A stretch of DNA of 64,000 nucleotides from Sedimentisphaerales bacterium (GCA_028281535.1 JANQJS010000019.1:186001-250000); one strand, 5' to 3'; shown: positions 17,796-26,802, numbered from the stretch's first letter. Notes: a model not told the origin generated them from the letters alone. Numbers and translations: made by a program.

Positions 17796-18947
17796 ATGAA
17801 AATCATTGTCGCGCCCGATTCGTTCAAGGGTTCCATATCTTCTATCAATGCTTGTCAGGCCATAACGCGTGGGATTCAGCGTGTCATGCCCGAAGCCTAT
17901 ATCATTCAAATTCCCATGGCCGATGGTGGTGAAGGTACTGTTGAAGCACTCGTCAACGCGACCAAAGGGGAATATCGCAAGATTAAGGTTTGTGGACCTT
18001 TGAGTGATAAAGTCGATGCGCAATATGGGATCCTAACCAAAAATGGGAACATGGCCGTTATTGAAATAGCGCAAGCCGCCGGGCTTCCTCTGGTGCCTGA
18101 GCATAAGCGCAATCCACTTAATACGACAACGTATGGTTTAGGTGAAATCATTCTTGATGCTGTGAGCATCGGGCTTAAGCGGTTTATCATTGGATTAGGT
18201 GGCTCTGCTACCAACGATTGCGGTTGCGGCATGGCACAATCACTCGGTGTCGTTTTTCAGGATCATGAATGGAAACCAATTCATAGTTTAATGAATGGCC
18301 GCACCATGGGCAATGTCTCACTCGTCGATGCGAGTGGACTGAATCATGGTTTAAAGCAATGTGAATTCATTGTGGCTTGTGATGTAAAAAATCCGTTGCT
18401 GGGTTCCAACGGTGCAACATATACCTATGGCCCGCAAAAAGGCGCCAGCGATGCCGATCTAACCGAACTTGAAGCTAACATGTCACATGTCATTGGACAT
18501 ATCGAACATGCGACCCAACGACAAGTTCGTGACATTGAAGGTGCTGGTGCTGCTGGTGGTCTGGGAGCTGGGCTCATGGCATTTTTAGATGCCAAGCTTA
18601 AGCGAGGGATTGATATTGTTCTTGAGCATAGCGGCTTCGAAGAAAAAATCAAAGATGCCGATTTGGTCATTACCGGTGAAGGAAAAGTGGATCATACCAC
18701 CGTACAAGGAAAAACCCTCAGCGGTATCGCCGCCTGCGCCAAACAGCATCATGTTCCAGTCATCGCACTAGCAGGAAGTGTTGGCTCAGGTACAGAAGAT
18801 TTGTATGACATAGGCATCAATGCCGTCCTTCCTATTTGCAACGAGCCGATGGCGTTAGAAACCGCTATGGCCAACGCCGAAGAATTAATTGAAGCTGCAT
18901 CCATGCGTGCTTTGCAAATTCTGAAGTCGGTTATCAATTCTGCATAA
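17796..18947 (+). CDS. glxK: glycerate kinase
   Basis: Phosphorylates D-glycerate with ATP in glyoxylate/serine-type carbon metabolism. At 383 residues it has the length of the GarK/GlxK family. The N-terminus KIIVAPDSFKGSISS is the family hallmark, followed by PMADGGEGTVEAL, the GLGGSATNDCGCGMA glycine-rich loop (about residues 130-145), GAAGGLGAGLMAF and DLVITGEGKVDHTT. All are intact. It stands alone between divergent DUF1569 and a shared bidirectional terminator with the SOD gene. Whether the product is 2- or 3-phosphoglycerate is not visible from sequence. Confidence 0.95.
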   Translation: MKIIVAPDSFKGSISSINACQAITRGIQRVMPEAYIIQIPMADGGEGTVEALVNATKGEYRKIKVCGPLSDKVDAQYGILTKNGNMAVIEIAQAAGLPLVPEHKRNPLNTTTYGLGEIILDAVSIGLKRFIIGLGGSATNDCGCGMAQSLGVVFQDHEWKPIHSLMNGRTMGNVSLVDASGLNHGLKQCEFIVACDVKNPLLGSNGATYTYGPQKGASDADLTELEANMSHVIGHIEHATQRQVRDIEGAGAAGGLGAGLMAFLDAKLKRGIDIVLEHSGFEEKIKDADLVITGEGKVDHTTVQGKTLSGIAACAKQHHVPVIALAGSVGSGTEDLYDIGINAVLPICNEPMALETAMANAEELIEAASMRALQILKSVINSA

Positions 18948-18979
18948 AAAAACCTGCATCCAGACATGAATGCAGGTTT
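18946..18979. terminator. bidirectional terminator between glycerate kinase and SOD genes
   Basis: AAACCTGCAT (18950-18959) pairs with ATGCAGGTTT (18970-18979) over a 10-nt loop. On the minus strand a run of seven T residues follows, strong for the SOD gene; on the plus strand only TTTC follows, weaker for the kinase. Confidence 0.85.
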
Positions 18980-19003
18980 CAAATGTTCTATTATTACGAT
19001 TAA

Positions 19004-19612
19004 TTAGCTTTTGGCTTTATCGTAATTTTCTGAAACTTTATCCCAGTTAACCACATTCCAGAAAGCGGCGATGTAATCGGGACGACGATTCTGGTAGTTT
19101 AAGTAGTACGCATGCTCCCAAACATCCAAGCCAAGGATCGGGGTATGGCCACTCATATAAGGGCTATCTTGGTTGCCGGTAGAGCCAACATGCAATTTGC
19201 CATCAGCATCTAAACCTAACCAGGCCCAACCTGAGCCAAAGCGTGTTGCCGCAGCATTGCCAAACGCTTCTTTGAAAGCGTCGAAGCTACCAAAGGTCGC
19301 GTTGATGTCATCGGCTAAAGCACCAGAAGGTGCTCCGCCTTTGCCTGGGCCAATCACTTCCCAGAATAATGAGTGGTTAGCGTGGCCACCGCCATTGTTG
19401 ATGACGGCTTGGCGTTTTTCTTCGGGAATGATGCTCAAATCTTTCACCAGTTCGATAATGCAGTCTGGTACATCAATACCAGCAATAGCATCATTCAATT
19501 TGGTCACATAAGCATTATGGTGTTTGGTATGATGTATTTCCATCGTCTTCGCATCGATGTGCGGTTCGAGGGCATCATAGCTATAGGGTAAATCGGGAAG
19601 TGTAAAAGACAT
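19004..19612 (-). CDS. sodA: superoxide dismutase, Fe/Mn type (Mn-like signature)
   Basis: Converts superoxide to oxygen and hydrogen peroxide. The start at 19612 ([20 protein letters not shown]) is preferred over an in-frame ATG 7 codons upstream because AAGGAG sits at ideal spacing and it matches the family N-terminus. The ligand motifs are intact: [20 protein letters not shown], and DVWEHAYY near the C-terminus. The GGHANH and later sequence favours Mn over Fe, although cambialistic use cannot be excluded. There is no signal peptide, so it is cytoplasmic. A dyad AATATCC-N6-GGATATT lies about 95 bases upstream and could regulate it. Confidence 0.95.
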   Translation of the reverse strand: MSFTLPDLPYSYDALEPHIDAKTMEIHHTKHHNAYVTKLNDAIAGIDVPDCIIELVKDLSIIPEEKRQAVINNGGGHANHSLFWEVIGPGKGGAPSGALADDINATFGSFDAFKEAFGNAAATRFGSGWAWLGLDADGKLHVGSTGNQDSPYMSGHTPILGLDVWEHAYYLNYQNRRPDYIAAFWNVVNWDKVSENYDKAKS

Positions 19613-20211
19613 TGAATATCTCCTTTGTGTCAAAATGATTCGAAATTATAGTTTTCTGCGTTTGGCTGGAGCTTTTCTTTGTTTTTAAGTAAAAAAGCCA
19701 TAATAAAATATCCAAAACGGGATATTATGCTCCTGGCATGGGTTTGTCAAGAATTGTCAAAGGCTAGAAAGATTTTTGTCGAAAGAAGAGCATTTAATCG
19801 ATTTTGCTTAACGTTAAAAAAAACTGTAAGTACTTATTACTCCATTTATAGAATGAAGTTATCACAAAAAGTTTCTGAGAAGATTCAGAAATGTTGTTTG
19901 CAATTATCAGGAAAATTACTATGATAGGTTGTGCAAGGAACGAATAATTAGAGGGATTTAGGGAGAGTAGGGTTTGTTTCCCAAAAAACTAGTTGTATGT
20001 GTATAATAAAGTTAAGATTGACGTCATAAAATTTCTCATTTGGGTGATGACATGGATATCAAACCTGTAAAATGACGAAATATAGATGTGGGGATGACAA
20101 ACTGGCCTTGAATTAACACCCGCCAATGTGTTATTTCTTCAAAAAAATAGAAAAGTGACTATCGAGTTTCGTCTATATACTTATGATATAGATGTGTAAG
20201 GCTTAAGATTT
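19613..20211. other. 599-bp intergenic region with one operator-like dyad
   Basis: It separates divergent SOD and GH10-like genes. AATATCC (19707-19713) and GGATATT (19720-19726) form a dyad spaced by 6, embedded in AATAAAAT/ATTATG-like flanks. This is a candidate stress- or metal-responsive operator for SOD. A short reading frame at 19679-19924 has no ribosome binding site or recognisable content and is not called. Confidence 0.4.
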
Positions 20212-21729
20212 ATGGCGAATGGTTTATTAATAACATTCAAAATATTTAAAGATGGGAAATTGTGCGAGCAATTACCCCAGACTGGGTTTCATCTTTTTGG
20301 TCCAGATGACATTCCTGTGCGCAGTGAGTTTCAGTTGAACCCAGGTGAAATCATTGGTATCCGCCGCAATGAAGGCGCGGTTGGTCTTTCAACCATGTGG
20401 CAGGTCGAAGGATTTGGCAAATGTGCTTTGCAGACAACTCGGCTCCCTGTTCGTGAGAAATTTTATAATCTCAATGTTGAAATTGCCCGCTCGCGTTTGC
20501 TACGAATCAGTCAAAAGCGTGAAGAGTGGGGCTTGACTGATTTGACCTTGACAGAAAATCAACACGATTTAATTGATCAATCTATGGAGCATTTTATTTC
20601 AGCCTTGTGTCATTTACCCGATCCAGAAAAAGCATCGCAATTTGCTGATGCGTCTTTGAACCTTTCCATGAAAATGGGTGAATCGTTGGCAATGTCACAT
20701 GCTGAGATGTTTTTGAAGCGTCGCGTTGAAACACAAAGTGTCAAACGTCATAATTTTGGATGTGTGTTTGATACAACGCGAATCAATGATAAAGATTATC
20801 TAAGAATCATTAAGGATAATTTTCATTTTGTGACCATTCCTGTTACTTGGAAGCAAATAGAGCCTAAGGAGCAGGAATTGAATTTTGATGAATTGGATGC
20901 CTGCATTAGCTGGTTGGCAAAAAATCGCATCGCTGTTCGTGTGGGTCCTCTACTGAGTTTTGCTCCGGAGCATGTCCCTGATTGGCTGTTTATCTGGGAA
21001 AATGATTTTGAGCAAGTTCGAGAAATGGCCTATGAATATATTAGCACGATCGTCACTCGCTATGAAGGAAAAGTGCAAGCCTGGGATGTGGTCAGCGGCC
21101 TGAATGCAAACAATTGTTTTAAGTTCAGTTTTGAGCAAATTGTTGAGATGACTCGCAGTGCAACCCTTGCCGCTAAGCGGGCTTCAGCGAGATCGCTAAT
21201 TCTTGTGGGTCTTACGGAATTGTGGGGTGAATATTATTCCAGAAATCAACGTGCGGTCCCACCGATGATTTATGCAGACGCTGTTTATCAGAGTGGTATT
21301 CATTTTGATGGGTATAGCATCCATCTGAGTTTTGGTGCTAACAAGCAGGGTATGCAAACCAGAGATTTGCTTGAACTGTCGATTATGATGGATCGCTTTG
21401 CTCATTTTGGTAAACCTTTGCACGTATCAAGTATTAAGGTGCCAAGTCAGCCTGTGACATCTGCTGAAGCTAGTAATGGCGTGACCGATGGTGGTTTTTG
21501 GCATGGCTCCTGGACGCCAGAGATTCAAAAGCAGTGGCTCAGTGCTTTTTACCAAATTGCCCTAAGTAAACCATTTGTTGAAACTGTTTCCTGGGATAAT
21601 TTAATTGATCAAAGTAATGGTGCGGTTCATCATGGTGGTCTGCTGGCTCCGGATTTGACCCGGAAACCTGCTTTCGATCAACTTTGTAATCTTAAGAAAA
21701 CGCTCATTTCAAATGGAAGTTCTTCCTAA
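20212..21729 (+). CDS. GH10-like TIM-barrel protein lacking both canonical catalytic glutamates
   Basis: This 505-residue protein has an N-terminal domain of about 180 residues of the type seen on planctomycete GH10-like proteins, then a GH10-like barrel. Landmarks are FGCVFDTTRINDKDYLRII, FHFVTIPVTWKQIEPKE, RVGPLLSFAPEHVPDWLF, and KVQAWDVVSG at 288-296. In true xylanases this last motif is WDVVNE with the acid/base Glu; here Ser295-Gly296 replace Asn-Glu. The nucleophile strand ITELD is replaced by HVSSIKV (404-410). It is therefore unlikely to hydrolyse xylan by the retaining mechanism and may be a carbohydrate-binding or scaffolding protein. No signal peptide is seen. Confidence 0.75.
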   Translation: MANGLLITFKIFKDGKLCEQLPQTGFHLFGPDDIPVRSEFQLNPGEIIGIRRNEGAVGLSTMWQVEGFGKCALQTTRLPVREKFYNLNVEIARSRLLRISQKREEWGLTDLTLTENQHDLIDQSMEHFISALCHLPDPEKASQFADASLNLSMKMGESLAMSHAEMFLKRRVETQSVKRHNFGCVFDTTRINDKDYLRIIKDNFHFVTIPVTWKQIEPKEQELNFDELDACISWLAKNRIAVRVGPLLSFAPEHVPDWLFIWENDFEQVREMAYEYISTIVTRYEGKVQAWDVVSGLNANNCFKFSFEQIVEMTRSATLAAKRASARSLILVGLTELWGEYYSRNQRAVPPMIYADAVYQSGIHFDGYSIHLSFGANKQGMQTRDLLELSIMMDRFAHFGKPLHVSSIKVPSQPVTSAEASNGVTDGGFWHGSWTPEIQKQWLSAFYQIALSKPFVETVSWDNLIDQSNGAVHHGGLLAPDLTRKPAFDQLCNLKKTLISNGSSS

Positions 21730-21781
21730 TCATTTATTTGCAAGTCATTCTTATGAATTAGCTTATAGGATGAATGCTCCA

Positions 21782-21810
21782 TTGACACTTTTTCCCATAC
21801 CGCATATGAT
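21782..21810 (+). promoter_or_regulatory. strong sigma-70-type promoter for tmk, probably leaderless
   Basis: TTGACA (21782-21787), 17-base spacer, TATGAT (21805-21810). The predicted start of transcription, about 7 bases further, is the A of the tmk ATG at 21817. Confidence 0.65.
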
Positions 21811-21816
21811 ACCTCT

Positions 21817-22446
21817 ATGTCATTTGAGAAATTAGCTGGTAAATTTATTGTTTTGGATGGTCCCGATGGTGCTGGTAAAAGTACGCAGGTCCAGAAACTG
21901 GCTGATCAATTAAATGCTCAATCCATCAAAGCTGTTATAGTGCGCGATCCTGGCGGAACCAATATTGGTGATCAAATCAGAAACATATTATTAAGCCATG
22001 ATAGTGAGGGGATGCATGCAACTTGTGAAGCACTGCTCTACATGGCTAGTCGAGCACAACTCTGGCAGGAAAAAATTGAACCGGCGTTAGCTCAAGGTGC
22101 TTGTGTGATTTCGGATCGCTGGATTTCCAGTACCATCGCGTATCAGGCTGTTGCTGGACGCATTGGTGTGGAGAAAATTTTACAAATTGCTAATGCATCC
22201 ATGGAACGCGTTTGGCCAGATGTCACCATTATTGTTGATTTACCGAGCGACCATGGTTTGCAACGCGCTGGCGAGCAATTGGATCGTATGGAGAGTAAAG
22301 GTGCCGAGTACCATCAAAAAGTTCGCCAAGCCTATTTGGATTTGGCGAAAGTTCAGCCCGGTTTTTCGGTGATCAATGGCAGTGGCACCATTGATCAGGT
22401 TCATGATAAAGTTTGTGAGGTGGTTAATGGTTATGTCACTGCTTGA
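21817..22446 (+). CDS. tmk: thymidylate kinase
   Basis: Phosphorylates dTMP to dTDP for DNA synthesis. The 209-residue protein has the P-loop LDGPDGAGKSTQ (residues 13-24), the DR[YW]-like motif SDRWISSTIAYQ, and the typical RDPGGTNIGDQIR stretch for thymidylate binding. ATG placement follows the family N-terminus (KFIVLDGPDGAGK). It heads a tmk-holB-ricT run: holB starts inside its last codons (14-base overlap), so the two are translationally coupled. The strong upstream promoter leaves essentially no 5' leader. Confidence 0.95.
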   Translation: MSFEKLAGKFIVLDGPDGAGKSTQVQKLADQLNAQSIKAVIVRDPGGTNIGDQIRNILLSHDSEGMHATCEALLYMASRAQLWQEKIEPALAQGACVISDRWISSTIAYQAVAGRIGVEKILQIANASMERVWPDVTIIVDLPSDHGLQRAGEQLDRMESKGAEYHQKVRQAYLDLAKVQPGFSVINGSGTIDQVHDKVCEVVNGYVTA

Positions 22447-23593
22447 TATTCATGGACATGACCAGGTTTTGTTGCAACTACAGCGGCAAGTTCGCAATGA
22501 TCGTGTACCTCATGGATTAATTTTTCATGGCCCGCAGGGCATTGGAAAAAAATCACTTGCACGCATGTGGGCTAAATCACTCCTTTGTGAGAATCCGATT
22601 GAAAAACCCTGGCAGCCTCAATTGAATCAAACAACGGGTGAAACATTGCCTGAGTCAATTATCGATAGTTGTGGCCAGTGTCATCAATGTCAGATGTTTG
22701 AAAGTGCCAGTCATCCAGATCTTCACATGGTTGATAAATCACTTATTCAATACGCCAGTCAGGGACGCGAACGGCAAATGATTTCGCTGCCGATTGATGT
22801 GATTCGAGAATTCGTTATTCAACCTGCAGGCAGTAAACCAACGCATGGTCGTGCGAGAATATTTATTATCGATGGTGCTCATGAAATGCGTTTTGAAGCA
22901 CAAAATGCATTTTTAAAAACCTTGGAAGAGCCTCCTGAAAAGACATTTATTATTTTAGTCACGCCACAGCTGGATCGATTGCTGACGACCGTGTTGTCCC
23001 GATGTCAGAAGTTTCGATTTAATGGTTTGGATAAAGCCTTCATATTGGAAAAAATGAGTCAGTCAGGCGTTGATACCAATCAGCAAAACTATTGGGCTGA
23101 TTTTTGCCAGGGGCAATTAGGTTGGGGCTTGTCACTCATTCAGCTGGATTTGTATGAAACGAAATGCAATATTTTATCTCAATTGGTAGATCTACGAGCA
23201 GAGAGTGTGCTCGACTTTGCCAAATGGTTGGTCGATCAAGCTAAAGACTTTGGCAAGAACTATGTCGATCAGAAACTAGGTGCCTCAGCCAGCAGTGCCA
23301 ACAGGCAAGGGATGAGTTTGTTTTTAGCTATCATGGCACATGGCCTCAATCAGGCATTGCGACTGCTCGCACATCAAGGGGCTCAAGTTGAATTGCAATT
23401 CGATCAGGCTGATGTGCTGGATAGGCTTGCCAGAAAATTCGGAATTTATGGTTGCAACGAAGCGATCTGGGCGATTCATGAGGCAGAAAAGATGCTTGAG
23501 GCCAATGTGAATCCAACTTTGCTTTTCGAGAAATTATTGTTACAATGCGTAGAATGCGTGCGTCGATCTGGTGAAAAAGGATTGACCGCCTGA
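22433..23593 (+). CDS. holB: DNA polymerase III delta' subunit-like clamp-loader ATPase
   Basis: AAA+ subunit of the clamp loader that places the sliding clamp on DNA. The start at 22433 (MSLLDIHGHDQVL) is chosen because GAGGTGG lies about 9 bases upstream; in-frame codons from 22376 lie inside tmk. It has a Walker A (GPQGIGKKS), a zinc-module cysteine set (LCEN then CGQCHQC), the sensor/DEAD-like region IIDGAHEMRFEAQNAFLKTLEEPP, and the SRC motif LLTTVLSRCQKFRF. The C-terminal collar region is divergent, as usual for delta'. Gene order tmk-holB-ricT is conserved in many bacteria, which supports the assignment. Confidence 0.88.
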   Translation: MSLLDIHGHDQVLLQLQRQVRNDRVPHGLIFHGPQGIGKKSLARMWAKSLLCENPIEKPWQPQLNQTTGETLPESIIDSCGQCHQCQMFESASHPDLHMVDKSLIQYASQGRERQMISLPIDVIREFVIQPAGSKPTHGRARIFIIDGAHEMRFEAQNAFLKTLEEPPEKTFIILVTPQLDRLLTTVLSRCQKFRFNGLDKAFILEKMSQSGVDTNQQNYWADFCQGQLGWGLSLIQLDLYETKCNILSQLVDLRAESVLDFAKWLVDQAKDFGKNYVDQKLGASASSANRQGMSLFLAIMAHGLNQALRLLAHQGAQVELQFDQADVLDRLARKFGIYGCNEAIWAIHEAEKMLEANVNPTLLFEKLLLQCVECVRRSGEKGLTA

Positions 23594-23657
23594 GAATAAG
23601 TGATATTTTCCAGCGGGTCTTGATGATTAGGCTTGCGGTTGTAAAAGGTAAATATAT

Positions 23658-25022
23658 ATGATTCAAGAGCTTAACGATAGTCAGCCTGAAGAGCAAAAGC
23701 CTGAGGTTGGCCAGGAGCCCTCTGAAAAAAACTTGGAACCTGAGAATCAGGTGGCCGAGCAATCTGTCGAAAAAGACAAAGAAAAAGAGGATTTGCCCAA
23801 GCGAACCGTTCTTGTGCGGTATGGCAAGGTCGGTTTAATAGGGCAGTTTCGCCATAATGAAAGAACGATTCCCAGCATCAAAACGCATGTTGTTGTACAG
23901 ACAGATCGCGGCCTGGAAATGGGTGAAGTCATCTCGCCTTCGGGTGCCCACCGTGGTTGCACATGTGTTATTCCCAAGGAAAATATAGATAAATACATCA
24001 AAGACAGTGGACCGGATTACCCTTTTTCTCGTAATGGAAAAGTCGTGCGTTTAGCCACCGTTCAGGATCTGAATGAATATCGCCATATAGAAGAAAACGC
24101 TATCAATGAAGGTAAGCGTTGCAAAGAGCTGATTAAAAAGCTCAATCTTGAAATGAAAATTGTTGAGATCGAACATCTTTTTGGTGGCGATCGCATCATT
24201 TATTATTTCATGGCAGAAGGTCGAATTGATTTTCGTGAATTGGTCAAACAGCTTGCTAAGGAATTTAATACCCGCATCGAGATGCGTCAGGTTGGCGCTC
24301 GTGATGAAGCGATGCTGGTGGGGGACTATGATACCTGTGGGCAAGAACTTTGCTGTAAACGCTTTTTAAAGGTCTTGCAGCCCGTTTCTATGCGTATGGC
24401 CAAAGTACAGAGAACAACCCTGGATCCGGCAAAAATCTCCGGTCGTTGTGGTCGTTTAAAATGCTGTCTGCGATATGAAAATGTTGGCTATGAAGAATTG
24501 CAAAAGCGTTTGCCTAAAAATAATACCATGGTGCTTAGTGAATTAGGACATGGTCGTGTCGTTGATTCCATGGTGCTAACGCAACTGGTTAAGATACGCC
24601 TGGAAGAAACAGGGCGTATGGTTGCTGTGAATGTTGAAGAGCTGTTGGATCGAAATTACAAGCCTACTGAGGAAGAACTCAAACGTCAAAAAGAGATTCA
24701 GGCGAAAAAAGAAGCCAAGCAGCAGCAACGCGAACGTAAACAGCAGCAGGCTGATGAAAAAGCCGATCAACGCAAAAATGCTCGTGATAACCAAGGCAGA
24801 AAGGATCAGCGACAAAAAGATCCACGCCAGCGAGATCAAAAAAATAAAGATAACGAGCAAAAAAAGGATGATCAATCCTCTCCCCAAGCTCAACAGGGGC
24901 AAGAAGGCCAGGAAGGCGCTCCAAAGAAGAAACGCCGTCGTCGCCGTCGTCGTCGCAAAAAAACTGATGGCGGAGGTGAAAATAGTGGCGGATCAGATAA
25001 TCCCTCGCCACCTTCTGAGTAG
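23658..25022 (+). CDS. ricT: PSP1-domain protein, RicT/YaaT type, with long basic C-terminal tail
   Basis: The core (about residues 45-310) carries the PSP1 C-terminal domain and the cysteine pattern of RicT: TCGQELCCKRFL and GRCGRLKCCLRYE, which bind an iron-sulfur cluster in the Bacillus RicTFA complex. That complex affects RNA processing and developmental decisions. Here the protein has an extra acidic/glutamine N-terminal stretch (1-45) and a highly charged tail (about 325-454) of Lys/Gln/Asp repeats ending in an arginine run and a GGG-rich end, likely disordered and nucleic-acid binding. It follows holB as in other bacteria. RicA/RicF partners are not in the window. Confidence 0.88.
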   Translation: MIQELNDSQPEEQKPEVGQEPSEKNLEPENQVAEQSVEKDKEKEDLPKRTVLVRYGKVGLIGQFRHNERTIPSIKTHVVVQTDRGLEMGEVISPSGAHRGCTCVIPKENIDKYIKDSGPDYPFSRNGKVVRLATVQDLNEYRHIEENAINEGKRCKELIKKLNLEMKIVEIEHLFGGDRIIYYFMAEGRIDFRELVKQLAKEFNTRIEMRQVGARDEAMLVGDYDTCGQELCCKRFLKVLQPVSMRMAKVQRTTLDPAKISGRCGRLKCCLRYENVGYEELQKRLPKNNTMVLSELGHGRVVDSMVLTQLVKIRLEETGRMVAVNVEELLDRNYKPTEEELKRQKEIQAKKEAKQQQRERKQQQADEKADQRKNARDNQGRKDQRQKDPRQRDQKNKDNEQKKDDQSSPQAQQGQEGQEGAPKKKRRRRRRRRKKTDGGGENSGGSDNPSPPSE

Positions 25023-25094
25023 TAAGTCTTAACTCATTTAATATTAATAAGATATAATTGTTGTTTTCTTTTGGGAATTATACTTGACCCAAAG

Positions 25095-25134
25095 TGTTAC
25101 ATTTGTAACAATAATTAGTGTTACGAGTGTAACA
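25095..25134. promoter_or_regulatory. double operator for the BlaI-type repressor
   Basis: Two identical-arm dyads, TGTTAC-N4-GTAACA, lie at 25095-25110 and 25119-25134, 24 bp centre to centre (just over two helical turns). They end 14 bases before the BlaI start codon. BlaI/MecI proteins bind TACA/TGTA-type dyads of similar size, so autoregulation is likely. Half-sites GTAACA and GTAAC recur just after the gene (25533-25550), ahead of the ECF sigma gene. Confidence 0.75.
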
Positions 25135-25148
25135 TTAGGAGAGCACTG

Positions 25149-25529
25149 ATGGCGAAAAAGCCAAATATATCTGAAGCAGAGTGGAAAGTCATGGAACTGC
25201 TGTGGGCAAGTTCGCCTCAAACGGTCAGTGACATGGTTCAGGCTTTATCGCAAAGCAGCGAATGGAAGCCAGAAACCATTCGTACACTTATCAATCGGTT
25301 AACTAAGAAAAATATTATTGGGTTTGAGAAAAAGGGTAAGCGGCACTACTACGTTCCTTTGTTGACGAAAGATGAGTGCGTAAAAGCTCAAACCGAATCT
25401 TTTTTATCGCGAGCTGGCGGTCATTTTTTTAAACCTTTTCTCTTGAATTTCATAGAAGAAGAGCGGTTTTCTCAAAAGGAAATTGAGCAACTTCAGGATA
25501 TTATCAATAAAAAGAAAAGACCAGACTGA
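25149..25529 (+). CDS. BlaI/MecI/CopY-family transcriptional repressor
   Basis: This 126-residue winged-helix regulator starts KPNISEAEWKVMELLWASSPQTVSDMV, followed by the recognition helix region ETIRTLINRLTKKNIIGFEKKGKRHYYVPLL. This matches the family, in which the C-terminal half dimerises. AGGAGAG precedes the ATG. In classical systems a BlaR1/MecR1 membrane protease inactivates the repressor; none is encoded next door, so signal input must be different. Downstream come an ECF sigma factor (73-base gap) and a lipoprotein. The double dyad in front of the gene is almost certainly its own operator. Confidence 0.93.
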   Translation: MAKKPNISEAEWKVMELLWASSPQTVSDMVQALSQSSEWKPETIRTLINRLTKKNIIGFEKKGKRHYYVPLLTKDECVKAQTESFLSRAGGHFFKPFLLNFIEEERFSQKEIEQLQDIINKKKRPD

Positions 25530-25602
25530 TCTCGTAACAATTCTGTAACGTTGTTCAATATAATTTGGGCTTTACAATACCATTTTGAATAGGGAATAGG
25601 AT

Positions 25603-26184
25603 ATGATGTTTAAAGATAAACTATTAGAGCAGATTGTGATAAATGCAAAGGCTGGTGACGAGATCGCATTGAACGAACTAGCTACGTTGGCCGATAAACG
25701 ACTTTCGATTTATTTTCAACGTAAGTGCAACAATAAGCAAGATGCCGAAGATCTTACCCAGGAAACGTTATTGAAAATGTATCGGTGCCTGGAAGGGTTG
25801 TGCCAAGTGTCGCGATTTTGGTCTTGGCTTTTTACCATCGCAGCCAATATCAAAAATAGTTATTACCGTAAGGTATGCCGCCAGGGACCTAGTCAGTCGA
25901 TTGATTTTATTGATGAAAGTTCGGATGTTGTAAAGGCGTCTAAACAGCAATCAAGCCTTGAAGAAATGGTTTCAAAAGAAAAGAGTCTTTTGATTACAGA
26001 AGCCATTGACCAATTAAAGGAACGATCAAAATTTGCTATAACGAATCGTTATTTTTTGCGACAGGGCTATGATAAAATTAGTTCTGACATCGGTTGCAGT
26101 GAAACTATTGCACGAAGCATTGTTCATCGTGCTCGACAGAAACTAAAAATTCAATTTCAAAAACAAGACCTCCTGTCTGCTTAG
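25603..26184 (+). CDS. ECF-type RNA polymerase sigma factor
   Basis: This 193-residue sigma-70-family protein has region 2 (NNKQDAEDLTQETLLKMYRCLEG, then FWSWLFTIAANIKNSYYR) and region 4 (AIDQLKERSKFAITNRYFLRQGYDKISSDIGCSETIARSIVHRARQ is the helix-turn-helix area, about 130-180). No anti-sigma factor gene follows; the next gene encodes a small lipoprotein 14 bases downstream. Start: AGGGA sits 7 bases before the ATG at 25603, with a second ATG one codon on. Possibly controlled by the upstream BlaI repressor through GTAAC half-sites in the 73-base gap, which is inference. Confidence 0.88.
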   Translation: MMFKDKLLEQIVINAKAGDEIALNELATLADKRLSIYFQRKCNNKQDAEDLTQETLLKMYRCLEGLCQVSRFWSWLFTIAANIKNSYYRKVCRQGPSQSIDFIDESSDVVKASKQQSSLEEMVSKEKSLLITEAIDQLKERSKFAITNRYFLRQGYDKISSDIGCSETIARSIVHRARQKLKIQFQKQDLLSA

Positions 26185-26198
26185 GAAATCAATTTATT

Positions 26199-26657
26199 AT
26201 GAAAATGCGATGGGTGTCTACGTTATTGGTATTGATTTCTTTTGGCTTATTTTCTTGCTCTAGCCAAAAGATTCCTTTAGAGGATTCTATTGTTCATACA
26301 AAATTGGCTGGAAATAAGTATTTTTTGAAGTTAGAAAATTCCCAGTCTTACTCCTTTGAAGAAAAGTGTCGGCATCTCTATTTGCGCGCTGCTCAGCTCA
26401 CTGTTCAGGGCGGATTCAACTATTTCTTGGTTTTAGACGACGGTGTAGAGCAGGTTATCTATCAAGATCAATTTTATTTTGATGAAGGCTATAGCAAAGA
26501 GCCTCCGACTAAACCTGAGTTTCGTTATTATACTAAGAATAATCCAAAAATGAATATTCAATGCTTTAATGAAAGACCTTTGCGAGATGATCTGTGGGCA
26601 ATTTCTACGGGAGATTTTGTCCATGCTGATTCATATTTACAAAATAATGAGAACTAG
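26199..26657 (+). CDS. small lipoprotein of unknown function
   Basis: This 152-residue protein has a lipoprotein signal peptide with lipobox LFSC (Cys20) followed by SS, favouring outer-membrane sorting. The mature domain reads CRHLYLRAAQLTVQGGFNYFLVLDDGVEQ, a pattern (Ala-rich helix, then GFxYF-strand) reminiscent of the CC0125/CC1285-type lipoproteins, but I do not claim membership. Last gene of the BlaI-ECF-lipoprotein unit, ended by a terminator. It might act as an envelope target or sensor of that regulon. Confidence 0.75.
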   Translation: MKMRWVSTLLVLISFGLFSCSSQKIPLEDSIVHTKLAGNKYFLKLENSQSYSFEEKCRHLYLRAAQLTVQGGFNYFLVLDDGVEQVIYQDQFYFDEGYSKEPPTKPEFRYYTKNNPKMNIQCFNERPLRDDLWAISTGDFVHADSYLQNNEN

Positions 26658-26662
26658 CCTTC

Positions 26663-26688
26663 CTGCCTTTTAAGGCAGTTTTTATTTT
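26663..26688 (+). terminator. rho-independent terminator after the lipoprotein gene
   Basis: CTGCCTT (26663-26669) and AAGGCAG (26672-26678) form a tight hairpin followed by TTTTTATTTT. Confidence 0.9.
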
Positions 26689-26747
26689 GAACAAACTAAT
26701 ATTTGCATTCACTTTTTAATCCTTTAACGATATACTCTAGCTTGGTT

Positions 26748-26776
26748 TTGACACCAGAGTAGTTTACCTCTATCTT
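26748..26776 (+). promoter_or_regulatory. metG promoter
   Basis: TTGACA (26748-26753), 17-base spacer, TATCTT (26771-26776). Transcription should start about 20 bases before the metG ATG; CAAGGAG lies within this short leader. Confidence 0.6.
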
Positions 26777-26802
26777 GTTATTATCAAGGAGTTTGTGACT
26801 TT

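Noticed and set aside
19679-19924. 81-residue reading frame upstream of SOD
   Set aside because: No ribosome binding site, includes the operator-like dyad, no recognisable content.
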